57,137 nt of DNA from Saccoglossus kowalevskii (GCF_000003605.2 NW_003114962.1:12308-69444); one strand, 5' to 3'. Counted from the stretch's first letter, positions 34,791 through 48,030 are shown. Numbers and translations are program-made. Notes: generated from the letters alone by a model not told the origin.

Positions 34791-37507
34791 CATCGTTCAA
34801 TTATTAATCTAGGCTTATTAAAATAGTTGCGTTGAATATAAAATCGAAATGTACTAGTATTTGTTTATTGTTCACAAGTACAACTACTCCACAGCTCAAT
34901 GGTTTGTCCCACGTACCGACCACATCCGACCATTGAAACTTTTCGCTTGTACCCAGCATGCACTGCGTTGGTGAAACCTTCAAATTACAGTACATGCATG
35001 GTTGTAGAGCCAAATGTGAGTCGTTTTGACTGCTTTAAAAAAGTTTGTTTATAGAATTAGTTTTGGACTCGCTATACTGAATGGTCAACCTTCGACCCTG
35101 TTTTTTTTATGGGCAGCTGTGTATGAAATGACTGTGCATTGTGAAACGCTTCAGCGGTTGTAGAAATCTCAAAGTGAACTATTGAAATGGTAACGCAGAG
35201 GTCTGAAACAGCGATCCCGTGAAAAACAGCCGCACAATGAACGGCGGAAGCATGCTTTTGTGTGAGTGCATAAAAGTGATGCGGTAGAGTTGCGAACAAT
35301 ACTAGCCATGCTAATGCTTTGCGTCAGCGTGTGAGAAAACTGACACATCGTACTAACACTGCTTTGAAATGAAATACATAAATGAATGTAAGAAACCGCC
35401 CTGGTGCATAATAGTGTGTCGCTTTGATGGAAACTGTTAGATGTTAAGTATACTCATCAGAATTGCACATTGTGTTCAGATACAAGCAGTTTAGTAAAAT
35501 GTCAATTATTACACTTCCTTGATATAAATATGAATTATCCAATTACGCCTTCCTATCGCTTATACACGCAGATTAATACAAGAAATATCAGAACATTCAA
35601 CTTTTTATTGCTGTGTATTCGTTTTAGAATGTGTGTAGTAAAACCCATTGAAGCGTTGGTTGACCCCACTCTGACGCCTTGACCATTTCTAACTTTATGT
35701 ATGCAAATGAACACGTCAACAAGGTCCCATGACGTGGCAGTACCTTTTATATTTACCACCGTTGGCTGGCAATCTGCCAATAAACCTTTGTTGTCAAGCT
35801 GGTGACTGCACTTTGAATACCAAGCAGTACCCGCCTTTATATATCTGTACCGTGTCTACTATCGTCAGCGGATGAATGGCTAACATGCAAATTACCTGAC
35901 CTCATCAGTCGTATTGTCTACACCGGAATGAAATGCCTATGGTGCTGTGATTCGTAACTGGCGTGGGTGTGGCAGTCTGAAATACGCGTACACATGGCGT
36001 ACGTGTTGTTGTCGGCTAGCATGGTGTTTTGTAGAGTCACATGACGGCGATGCACAGTGTGTCAACATTCATCAATATCACTGAGATACATCTCTCTGGT
36101 GATATACGCACACGGGATACAAAGTTTAACAAGTCGTTCAGCAGGTGAACAGACTATTTATATCACGTGACCAAACATAAACCACTAATCACGGATTAAC
36201 ATAGTTTTTTTTCACATGAAACTCAATTACGCTAAAAAAAATCAGTACAATACAAAGTAGCATTACAACTTCTTATAAAATATCCGGCATACAAGGTAGA
36301 CATTAATTTACACGTGACTGAGTGTAGGTTATACGCCTCAATGTGCATAAAGTTACTGTCATAATAGAAAGTCTTGTTAACTAAACACAGAGTGGATATA
36401 TACAGTAAGGTTAGACCTTCCTTCAAAACTGTTAAAGAATTCAATGAATGTTAACTTCATGCGGTTTTCCAAAGAACTGGCACTATAATGAATTTTGTAA
36501 GGAAAATTTTCTTCTTTTTTTTGCAAAGAAAACAATGTACATTAAAAAAGTGTTGCTGTGGTTAAGGATTACGACAAACGACGGCATGGATTCTTGTTTG
36601 TGCTTACTGAGTTTGGCATGAGATGGTATGTACCCATACGCCCATCGGTCAGTTTGCCCCGTCGGGTCATACTCAGGTTAAGATGGCTTGCTACCCCTCT
36701 GAAGGTCATAAAACTTTGCTACCGTGTAAACTAAGAATTGAGCCTCGAATGAACCGATCCCCGAAGTATACGTTATTAATATTCAGTTTTCAGGTACGGT
36801 CACGTTGTTTTCGTCAATACACGTATTCCAATTTGTGTACCATTTTTGAAGGAATATATGACACACGCATAACCAGGAGGAATATATACATCAAATTTGT
36901 TAAGTGACGTGACGAATTGCAATTAGAAACATGCAATTCTTGTTTATATGGGAACATAGAATGTATGAATTCCCCTCAGCGTTATCATCCCGACGATCAT
37001 TTACAAAATGTATATACATTTGTGGTTCTCATCATTATCAGTCACTCTTCTTCACCCATCCTTGTTTCGGTGCCACTGAAATGTACAATGTGGTTGTTTG
37101 TTCTCAAGCTTATCAACGCGATGAGGTCGATAATGTTCACCTATATCCGGAGTGGGACGATCACGGCTTGGCACATGTACCCGATTAACGATGAGACTTT
37201 AACTAATATTAAGCATACTAGTATCGCAAAACCAGTGTTAACCTTTGACATTGAACATGAAGTCACTCGCGACGCCTCTCAATGTGGAAAGTATCGCCCG
37301 AAGCGATGTTACGGGATGCGATCGTGGAAAATAAGTTGATTTTATTTTGATTTAGTATGCCACACTTGTATATATCTTTCTCAAAATTTGTATTCTTTTT
37401 TCACATAGTTTATTTCACCACTGTTTCATCTCTCTAGCGTTACTTCACTTTTTTATTTTATTTGCTATATCATTTATTGAGAAAAATATTGTTTTAATTG
37501 TATTTTT
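34791..37507. other. Non-coding stretch
   Basis: Only short frames; the longest is 140 codons at 36,917-37,339. No domain, repeat or RNA gene was recognised. One TCACGTGA lies at 36,163-36,170. Confidence 0.45.
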
Positions 37508-37534
37508 AGTTTGTTGCGGCGTGACGTTATTTAT
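37508..37534 (+). repeat. Copy 1 of a dispersed 27-bp direct repeat
   Basis: This 27-mer, which contains GGCGTGACGTTATTTAT, matches 38,237-38,263 at 26 of 27 positions. Sequence on both sides is unrelated by eye. Confidence 0.8.
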
Positions 37535-38236
37535 AACTACGCACTACGCGCATGTGCTTTGATTTATCAGTGCGTACCATTTATTTATCGTAACGTACGT
37601 ATTTGGCAAGTCGTCAACGACAGGTGGCAGAGTTCCATCATAAACTAAACTTTCAGTCAGCAACCGCTTAAAACCACTCGAATCTGCATGACTGCGAGAA
37701 TCTCCGCACACCACAAAATAACTATACAACTCTGTATTATATATGCGCATACCCTCACTACAGTTATTAGTAACACTGGATAGTATAGTATTCTATTTCA
37801 GCCCCAACCCCCAACCCCTCACCCCTACCCCACCATCCGCTGAACTCTTGGCATCACATCCCTGGGACGGAGCATTATGGAAATGTACACACGGTTATAT
37901 CGTATTCTGTGGGTTTTCTGGCCTAACCCATTCCATGCACAATTAGCTGAATTAGTCTGTTATTAAGGACAGACGTGGCAGTTACTTCACTTTCCAGGCA
38001 CGCACATCGCTGTCTACAGGGAAATAAATTAGCATATTGTGAATCGAAGACGGTGTTTATGGCCTCCCCAACTTTTGGAAAGGTCAATCTATAATTTTCA
38101 AGGGCGAATACTTTCGTGTGTCACTGACCTTGTCCTAGTTTCTCTGGTGCCACTTGTTGAATCGCATTCCCTTAAATTCTCCGGCCCCCGCGAAGGGCCA
38201 TTTAGAAATATATACATACATTATTTTCAATGTTCG
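37535..38236. other. Non-coding stretch between the two 27-mers
   Basis: A C-rich tract (CCCCAACCCCCAACCCC-like) lies at 37,801-37,830. No gene was seen. Confidence 0.45.
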
Positions 38237-38263
38237 AGTTTGTTGTGGCGTGACGTTATTTAT
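38237..38263 (+). repeat. Copy 2 of the 27-bp direct repeat
   Basis: Matches 37,508-37,534 with one C/T difference, 729 bp downstream. Both copies carry TGACGTTA, a CRE-like variant. Confidence 0.8.
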
Positions 38264-41200
38264 CGGCCTCTTTGTCATCAGTTTCGCTCAAAACACGCGG
38301 GTTATATACACTTTTAATGCAGTACACGTACACCGTATGTGTATATATTGTGGCCAGTTGTTTTAGACATTGTACAGTCCACTTTTCAATTTTTTACAGA
38401 GTAATGCAATCTAGATGCCATCACCGCTATGTCACCACTCTTTCCAAAGCGGGGTTCTTATATAGGAGGCGTACATCACTCCGTATCATGTCTATGCGTC
38501 GACGTTCCTTGTCACGTTAAATTGAGCTAATCACCTTTTTTCTGAATTATGCAATGATAATACTTAATGCAATTTCTGAATTGGGTTGACAAGTTGATCT
38601 TTGCAGCACCATCGCATTGCCACCCCAGGGGTGAGCTAAATGCAATGTGTACTGAATGCGCCATTGTTGTTACGGATGACAAACGTCTGACTACTTCTAT
38701 TCTTTGATTGTACCCCCTGCGATCGTTCTATTTAGAAAACGTCTTTGTGTACGGGCATAAACAAAAAATACCTGGAATGTTGCCAATGATATCCCACCAA
38801 AAATCGAGATGAATTCGTGTAAAGACACGACAAATCATAACACATCATTCCAGGTTGGCGTCGCCCCAACATTGTTTTGTATGTTTTAACAATTGGACAA
38901 CACACAGTGAACTCAATATACTTTCACCTGATATTGACTATTTATATATAAGTCCAATCGTTCACTGACATGCTTCATGTGCGTCACCAGTGTAGTGTGA
39001 CGTCATTGTTGCCCACGTTACGCGCAAATGATCTGTGTATCGCATAGTGGACCCTGGTGAATTACATGACCACGCCAGTCATAAGGCACACATTTGTAAC
39101 TATACTATGATTATAAAACGTGTATATTTGTCTTTATTAGCAATTTCTCTCAGTTTTCATAAATCGTAGCTGTAAAGAGCAGCTAGTAGTGACACATTAT
39201 ACCTCCATAAATAAATGGTCTTCCCGGAGTCATTTAAAACATTCAACGACCATCTCACCCCTTTCATGAACCATGATACCACAAATCCCTCACGCTCCAT
39301 AAAATGGATTGTTTTGACACTATATAATATCGGCCCAGTATCCAGACCCTGATCCAGATACTTTTATCATTGCATGATATTTTTTTAAGGAAGTTGAATG
39401 AGGTAATAAGACATAGTAGCAACTGTTCTTTACGCGTTTTTTTCGTTTTATTTCTCCTTTCTCGTATATACTCGTACACAGACAAGAGATGTCACTCTTA
39501 CGGTGCAACTGTGAAAAATAAGAACTCAAGAGGTGGGACGGTAATGTCACGATTGTTCGCTTCATGTAATTGAGAGAAAAAATAATGCTTGGCGTGATAC
39601 ATTTGTCTGTCAAACAAAGTTTGTTTTTCATCGCTACAACAAATATTTAGCTGAGGTCGAATGGAGTATCCGTGCCAAGCACCTATTAATGTTGAATCTG
39701 AGATACGTGTCTCTATGTTCACCTCGTCTTGATTTACAGACCCTGTCAGATTAATACAGTTAACCAGTCACAATAATTACATACATTTATATATATCATA
39801 CCTATAAAACTTATTTACATACTATAGGGTACCTTTTTATACGTTATTACGCTGTAACTGTATAGTATTTACGTGCAATATTACAAACGATATCATGCTT
39901 GTGTTTCAAACATGTTTTATCAGAATATGATACCAGGTAAATTAAACTTTGTTTTTTTAATAGAATTTCTGTGAACAGGAACCGGGTTCAATATTACTCA
40001 GCAGGGTCAAAATTGTCAACGTTGTCAGTATCACCATCATTGTTTTTCAATCGGGGAATTCTGGGGACATATATAACTAGTATTTAAAACATGAGTAAAC
40101 TCGTTTCAATTTGGGGGGAGGGGGTACACATCGATTATGCCCCGCTTTTCAGATTTGATCATTGTCGTCTGCAGGGAGTTTAATTGTAGTATGAGACCTA
40201 TAATTTGGTGTGTACAGATGACGATGTGGACTTTGAGATGACGATGACGATATTAGAGCCAAAGTACGATCGTATAGATTCTGGCGTGGGTTCATATGGA
40301 GACCATCCCTGTCTTATTTCACACGCCGACCGATATGCTACGTATCCACGTGGTCATATAAAAATGTTATCGGTCGCTATCTGTCTTAAAATAACACTCA
40401 AAGAATGAACAGCGGTCAGAAAACATTAGGGGTTTGCCCCATGCAGACGGCTTTATGGAGACTAGTTCACATGAACAAGGTGCGTTGCACGTAGTGACGT
40501 TAATACGAGGAGGACTGGGTTCAATTTATTAATAAAGACCGCTTGAACCTTGTTTCCGTGACGATGACGTAAGCATGTATACAAGTCATCGGACACGGTT
40601 CACGATATCCGGGCAATTAAAAAAACCTAATGAATCATTGCATGTTGCTATGGAGCAGACGCCACCGGTGAGAATGTACTACAGTGAGCTGCACGTATTT
40701 TCACCTTAGTTTGGTTTCTGACGTGGATGACCTGATTAAATGTCGTATGCTATTGCAAGAGCATCTTCTATTTCACTCAAATCATATTACCCTCGAATAG
40801 ACGTAATTTGCATCAAATCGTGGATATCATCTCTATGACCAAATAAAGCCTCAACATTTCCAATTTACAGAATTGCAACATCATTTTCATTATATCACAT
40901 TATATGCTACATGACAAATATCATCGTCATTTCCTGCCTTCAATTATAAAATAAGGCCATGCCAAAATTTGGCATAAAGCCTAGAATTTAACCTCGATTT
41001 GCAACTATTTGAGTAGAACCTACTAGTACGTATCGTGACGTCATCGAACGCAACTCGAACACGTGACAACGTCGAAAGATTTTTTGTTGCCCAATCACAC
41101 ACTGCCTGTTTTGTCTGGTATAGTGATTGTCAAATTGCCTAATGTATATTAATACTTAACTAAAATAGATGAAGTATTGGGGAGGGGAGCCAGGTTGCTT

Positions 41201-42580
41201 TGCACGGATGTTGGTGATTCTACTCAAGACGAAAACTGCTAACACAACATAAAACGTCAAGTATGTCAGACATTTACGAGCGACACCAATAAATGACTAC
41301 ATAGTGGCGTATTGTATACGATGCCTTTCCAATATAGTGTAGATGAATAAAATGGCACTTTATGGGACGCTATAACGTACAGTGTTCTAATATCACGAGG
41401 ATTGATTAGTTCCGCATCAAATGTGTGGCTGCCGTGATAGGACTAGTCGTAAAGCTTGTCAATGGTCCCCAAATATCGATAAATCAGTGCAATTCAAATT
41501 CTTCAATAACATAAATAAACAGTCAATTTTGAAGCTTAATCAGAGACTCCGGAAAGTCGGATCTTACAACTTTCTTTGTTCGCGCGGATTTTACTTCTTA
41601 GCCCAGTGTAGTAAACACACGCATACAAATATTGTTTTCTGGACATCGAGTTTAATACTGCAGGGAATGAAGGGCGATCCGCTGTCGATTATTGCACAAT
41701 AACTGGACAAGGGGGTGGTATGCCCAAATATGGGCCAGACGTACTCAATATTTACGTAGCATCACCATCCAAGCCCTGCTAGAACACAATAAAGGGCAAT
41801 GTGGAGTCCTTTATTTCAATTATAATATCCCGAAATGACAAATAATTGAATATGCAAGGTAGAATTAAAAAGAAAGAAATTGCCTAAAAACTACGGTTAT
41901 GGAACTAAAGAACGTAGACACACCAATATTGTATTTGTTTGATAAGTGCTGACATAGGTCAAAGCACACGTGATTTGAATTACTGTACGTACTATCAATT
42001 CAAAGTGCATGTCCATTTACGTAATTCATTGTTTACTGTGATCATAGTTTTTCGTTGTATGCGCTATCCATTGGAACCAACCAATTACCTCTTTAAATAA
42101 AATAAGTATTTTGAGACGTTGGCTTTCTAGTCATATTTCGTGTATATATAATTGAAATTCCACGGTTATCGTCATATGTACACGTGTTCAACATATGGTC
42201 CCTCTTTTATGTTCTATAAAACAATCCAAAATAGAGGACTCCAAATTAGTTAGTAATTACTGTGAGGGCATTGAAAGTAAATTAACGCATAAATGATGTA
42301 AATTTTAGCAACAATAATCTGACAAGATCAAATGAGTAGATCACCACAGCAGCAACCAGCCAAATGTGTTTTCATTGAGACTCATCCAACCATAGCACAT
42401 TTTACAAGAACGCCTCGGGCAAGGCGGGAAATATATTCCACCTAGTTTTTCTCTGTAGTTTGACGCTAAATGTGACCCTGGCGGTCGTGATAAGTTGCTG
42501 AGTGCAATACAGACCACGCACTGGGAAATTTAATGACGTTGGTCTAGTTGTTTAGCTGTAGCGTCACCCGTCAGCGCCAG
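38264..42580. other. Long non-coding stretch
   Basis: No gene was recognised in 4.3 kb. CRE palindromes TGACGTCA are at 38,998-39,005 and 41,036-41,043. A perfect 17-bp palindrome is at 40,959-40,975 (ATGCCAAA-A-TTTGGCAT). The frames present are short and domain-free. Confidence 0.45.
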
Positions 42581-45366
42581 CAGTATCTCACGGGATTACT
42601 GATATTGTCGCAAAACATTACTGATAATTTCCCATTATATTACTGCTAGTATCACATGGTATAACAGAAAGTATCACATGGCATGACCGATAGTATCATA
42701 TGATATCACTGATAGTATATAACGGCATCACTGATATTATCACATTGTATCACTGATAGTATCACATGGTATCACCGAAAGTATCACATGGTATCACTGA
42801 TAGTATCATATGATATCACTGATAGTATCACATGGTATCACTGATATTATCACATGGTATCACTATTAGTATCATATGGTATCACTGATAGTATCACATG
42901 GTATCGCTGACAGTATCACATGGTACGACTGATACTATTTCATGGTATCACTGATACTATCGCGTGGTATAACTAATAGCATCTNNNNNNNNNNNNNNNN
43001 NNNNNNNNNNNNNNNNNNNNNNNNNNNNNNNNNNNNNNNNNNNNNNNNNNNNNNNNNNNNNNNNNNNNNNNNNNNNNNNNNNNNNNNNNNNNNNNNNNNN
43101 NNNNNNNNNNNNNNNNNNNNNNNNNNNNNNNNNNNNNNNNNNNNNNNNNNNNNNNNNNNNNNNNNNNNNNNNNNNNNNNNNNNNNNNNNNNNNNNNNNNN
43201 NNNNNNNNNNNNNNNNNNNNNNNNNNNNNNNNNNNNNNNNNNNNNNNNNNNNNNNNNNNNNNNNNNNNNNNNNNNNNNNNNNNNNNNNNNNNNNNNNNNN
43301 NNNNNNNNNNNNNNNNNNNNNNNNNNNNNNNNNNNNNNNNNNNNNNNNNNNNNNNNNNNNNNNNNNNNNNNNNNNNNNNNNNNNNNNNNNNNNNNNNNNN
43401 NNNNNNNNNNNNNNNNNNNNNNNNNNNNNNNNNNNNNNNNNNNNNNNNNNNNNNNNNNNNNNNNNNNNNNNNNNNNNNNNNNNNNNNNNNNNNNNNNNNN
43501 NNNNNNNNNNNNNNNNNNNNNNNNNNNNNNNNNNNNNNNNCCACTAATAGTATTACGTGCTATCACTGATAGTATCACATCATATCTTCGATAGTATCAC
43601 ATGGTATTACTGATAGTATCACATGGCATGACCGATAGTATCATATGATATCACTGGTAGTATCACATGGTATCACTGATATTATCACATGGTATCACTA
43701 TTAGTATCATATGGTATCACTGATAGTATCACATGGTATCACTGATAGTATCACATGGTATCACCGAAAGTATCACATGGTATCACTGATAGTATCATAT
43801 GATATCACTGGTAGTATCACATGGTATCACTGATATTATCACATGGTATCACTATTAGTATCATATGGTATCACTGATAGTATCACATGGTATCGCTGAC
43901 ACTATCACATGGTACAACTGATACTATCGCTGGTATAACTAATAGCATCTAATGGTATCACTGATATTATCACATGGTATCACTGGTAGTATCACATGGC
44001 ATGACCGATAGTATCATATGATATCACTGATAGTATATAACGGCATCACTGATATTATCACATTGTATCACTGATAGTATCACATGGTATCACCGAAAGT
44101 ATCACATGGTATCACTGATAGTATCTAATGGTATCACTGATATTATCACATGGTATCACTGATAGTATCTAATGGTATCACTGATATTATCACATGGTAT
44201 CACTGATAGTATCTAATGGTATCACTGATATTATCATATGATATCACTGATAGTATCACATGGTATCACTGATATATCACATGGTAACACTGATATTATC
44301 ACATGGTATCACTGATAGTATCACATGGTAACACTGATATTATCCCATGGTATCACTGATATTATCACATGGTATCACTGATAGTACCACATGGTATCAC
44401 TGATAGTATCACGTGATATCAATGATATTATCATATAGTGTCACTGATAGTATCACATGATATCACTGATAGTATCACATGATATCACTGATAGTATCAC
44501 ATGGTAGCACTGATATTATCACATGGTATCACTGATAGTTATCACATGGTATCACTGATAGTATATAGTGGTACCACCAATAATATCACATGTTAACGAT
44601 GGTATTATCACATTGTGTTACTAGTTGTATCACATTATATCACAGGTAGTATCACAAGATATCACTGATAGTATTACATGGTATCACTGATAGTATCACA
44701 TGGTATCACTGATAGTATTACATGGTATCACTGATAGTATCACATGGTATCACTGATAGTATTACATGGTATCTCTGGTAGTATCACATGGTATCACTGA
44801 TAGTATTACATGGTATCACTGGTAGTATCACAAGATATCACTGATAGTATTACATAGTATCACTGGTAGTATCACATAGTATCACTGATAGTATTACATG
44901 GTATCACTGATAGTATCACATGGTATCACTGATAGTATTACATAGTATCACTGGTAGTATCACATAGTATCACTGATAGTATCACATAGTATCACTGATA
45001 GTATTACATGGTATCACTGATAGTATCACATGGTATCACTGATAGTATCGCATGGTAGCACTGATAGTATCACATGGTATCACTGATAGTATATAGTGGT
45101 ACCACCAATAGTATCACATGTTAACGATGGTATTATCACAGTGTGTCACTAGTAGTATCACATTATATCACAGGTAGTATCACAAGATATCACTGATACT
45201 ATCATATGGTATCACTGGTAGTATCACATGGTATTACTGATAGTACTGGTATCTCATGGTAACACTGATAGTATCACATGGTATCATCGATAGCATTTCA
45301 TGGTATCCCTGATAGTATCACGTGGTATCACTGATAGTATCTCATGGTAACACTGATAGTATATAG
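42581..45366. repeat. 22-bp satellite array rich in GATA motifs
   Basis: The array is made of a 22-bp unit, TATCACTGATAGTATCACAT followed by GG, with variants. It is broken by an N gap. The unit nests two palindromes, TATCA-C-TGATA and TGATA-G-TATCA. Most units contain TGATAG, a match to the WGATAR binding site of GATA factors. Larger blocks recur: a variant block at 44,561 recurs at 45,089, and another at 42,671 recurs at 43,989, showing higher-order duplication. No ORF is meaningful here. Confidence 0.97.
42985..43540. other. Assembly gap of 556 N inside the satellite
   Basis: The bases are undetermined. The same satellite lies on both sides, so the gap is very probably more of the same array, and its true length is unknown. 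Frames drawn across it are artefacts. Confidence 0.99.
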
Positions 45367-46395
45367 ACATGGCATTAATGGTGGTATTACGACACGGGGC
45401 TCACTATCGAATAACATGTACATTGAAACCACACAGCGATCACGTGATTACCACGGAATTTCATACGCTTTATTACGTATGACCGTGCGTGCGTAGAATG
45501 TGACTGCAAATGAATCGAAACACATCCACAATAACTGCTCATGTCGGGGTCACCCGGCGGGGTCATTGGGGTTGACATGAACCGGGTTTTGAATTTTAGT
45601 TACCGTTGATTATTTGTGTTTCTGTATTATATTGTTGCGTTAATTGTGCCACAGAGCCGTCATGCAAATGTCCATGGTGTTCATCTTTTAAGCAAGGACG
45701 CCACCACACTCATCATAATAACAACATATTCCTTTTGTTTTTTGTGAAACCACAGGTACCGCTGATGAAAAGACAACGAGTCTGTATATGTATATCCGTG
45801 CATGTTAAACTAATGTGCAAACTAAAAAAAAAGTAGCCGTGCTCAGAGCCAAGCTCGAATATTCGCAATCGCAGATTGGCCACCTACGATCACCAATTAT
45901 ATGTTTTCATGAAGTATCGACATTCGTAAACGTAGAGGGACATCATCAACTTACTGTATTTGATTTAACTCATGGTCATTTATAGCAGATTTAAACCATT
46001 GCATTGCTACTTATGGTAATTATAGACGTTGGGCCGGGTGGATGGCGGGCTATAATTATACTTAGGTGTATTTGATGAATTAATCGACCCTGCCAAAAAA
46101 ACCGTTATCAGAATTTTCTCACATATAATTAGCTTAACTTCTATCCAGCCCTACAGCAATGGTGTGGGCTGCTAACTGAAGAGATACAATGCGGACGGGA
46201 TAACACCGGGGGTAACATGCCTTCGGCAAAAAAGGACTGCAAGCCAAAGACATAATTACGTGGTTTCCGGGTCTCAACACCCATGGGTAGGCCTTACACA
46301 GTTGCGGCATAATACAAACGATATAGTTATAAACATAAGATATGTGTTTACAGAATATATATATATATAATATAGGCTTATAATACGGCACAAAA
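45367..46395. other. Non-coding stretch
   Basis: No gene was recognised. A TCACGTGA lies at 45,440-45,447. A short (AT)n run is near 46,358. Confidence 0.45.
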
Positions 46396-46397
46396 TA

Positions 46398-46587
46398 CTG
46401 TAAAACCTGTCATTTTAGCTAATTTGGCTAATCTGTAAGTTTGCTGATTCAAGATGTAGCTAATTTAACAGAAATTATATTCTCACAGGGAGATAGTCGA
46501 CACTTTAGCTAAATTAAGATTCTGTTAAATCATGCCAAGAGTCAAATCCGCTAAAATTGCATGCAGCTTTTTCAACATGTTCTACAG
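46398..46587. mobile_element. 190-bp MITE with inverted ends and TA target duplication
   Basis: The left end reads CTGTAAAACCTGT and the right end, on the other strand, CTGTAGAACATGT. TA flanks both ends (46,396-46,397 and 46,588-46,589). Inside, similarity of the two ends continues around ATTTTAGC. A second inner inverted pair, AATTTAACAGAA and TTCTGTTAAAT, is also present. A TA duplication is typical of Tc1/mariner-like elements. There is no coding capacity. A partial relative is at 13,152-13,196. Confidence 0.65.
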
Positions 46588-46589
46588 TA

Positions 46590-47221
46590 CTCCCCAAACA
46601 TCCGCAAACATCGCGTAAAACACGCATGCGTGCTTCCCTGTATATCCGGTAACACAAGTTCCCTGAGAACAAAATTTAGCTATCCCTGGCCCAGGTGGGA
46701 CCATTTAAATTAGGTTCTAATAAAGTGATTATAAAAAGATTACGAAGTTACATATACATATAAAATATGATGTACTTTATCTCAAGAGAACATACTTCTT
46801 TATGTGATCTAGAAGTACACAGGTTATACCAATGAAAAACAGTTTATTTAAATAATATGTTTTATTATTCGCTAATACACGGGTTGTTTCGTTAGAACTA
46901 CATTTCTTTTATCATCGTATCCATGAAAACGATATAAACTATGCGTACCATTGATCTTACGGGAGATCACGGAGAAGATGAGCGCATTCAAAAATATAAC
47001 TCTCCCCCAAAAGAAGCAGTGATTACATATTGTTTGATCACACCATAGAGGGCGACGTTGATATAAAAATGTCGGATCTTCAGTTCCACGTGTGTCAATT
47101 GATTCCCCAGTGTTGTTGCCTAACGTTAGTAGGGTCATATTCAGCATACGGGGCAGACACAAATCTGATGACACTATAGTTTGAATTAATTTGTCCTGGG
47201 GACTGTATTCATGCGTTGACA
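46590..47221. other. Non-coding stretch
   Basis: AT-rich, with a 116-codon minus frame at 46,872-47,222 that shows no domain. Confidence 0.45.
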
Positions 47222-47310
47222 ATATAATAATAATAACTTTATTACACTACCGAACCATCAGCGGGTTCAGTATGGTAAATAAAAAGTATTACAAGACTAG
47301 GACAATTCTA

Positions 47311-47396
47311 AATACAATACAATACAATACAATACAATACAATACAATACAATACAATACAATACAATACAATACAATACAATACAATACAATACA
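47311..47396. repeat. (AATAC)n pentanucleotide microsatellite in the LINE 3' UTR
   Basis: About 17 perfect AATAC units lie between the LINE C-terminal coding remnant and its tail, so the array is inside the element rather than next to it. Confidence 0.95.
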
Positions 47397-47529
47397 GTAA
47401 TAGAAAATACAATAATAAAAAAATAAGAATAAAATAAATGTTAAAAATAATTACTAAAATAAATATAATTAAAACAAAAACTGATCTAAATAAAGTACTA
47501 GTAATTTAGTCCTACCAGCCCCCTCCCAT

Positions 47530-48030
47530 TTCTTTATTGAAGTGAGTGCATTTCAAAATAAGGTGTTTTTCATCATCTATCTCATTTTCATTACACCTTG
47601 TACATATTCTCTTCTCCAGTCATGTTTTTGGCGTTGTTCTTCTGCCTAATTCAATTCCTAAATTGCGATCGCTCAAACGAAATTTAGACAGACATTGCCT
47701 TTGAGTAAAATTAGTAAGTATTTTTTTAGTAATTTTAATTAATAATATATGTTCTTAATTTGTTACCTTGTTCAGTTGTGCCTTTGGTATTTCTAATTTG
47801 ATTTTTCTATGTCTGTTTATATGTATCTGTCAGCTGTGATTGTAATTCCTTTGTGAGTTGTTTTCTATTTTTGCTATAGTAAGTTTCATCATAATTTCCA
47901 AGTTCACATTCATCAAGAATATTTGTTACATATTTAATCCAATTTGTGTTATTTTTTTCTGATTCTTTTAATGCATCTTGAAGGATGTGATTTTCTGGTA
48001 GAGTTTTCAATCTGTGCCAGTATTTTTTGT
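47530..48030 (-). pseudogene. LINE C-terminal region with Cys/His knuckle
   Basis: After a frameshift near 48,010-48,030 the expected KYWHRLKTLPENH motif appears, and the frame stays open to 47,807. A later frame carries NFTQRQCLSKFRLSDRN and then RICTRCNENEIDDEKHLILK followed by C, a C-x2-C...H...C knuckle typical of the ends of these LINE proteins. Stops and shifts separate the pieces. Confidence 0.8.

Noticed and set aside
42942-43578. Three long frames of about 200 codons around the satellite
   Set aside because: They consist almost entirely of undetermined bases in the assembly gap.
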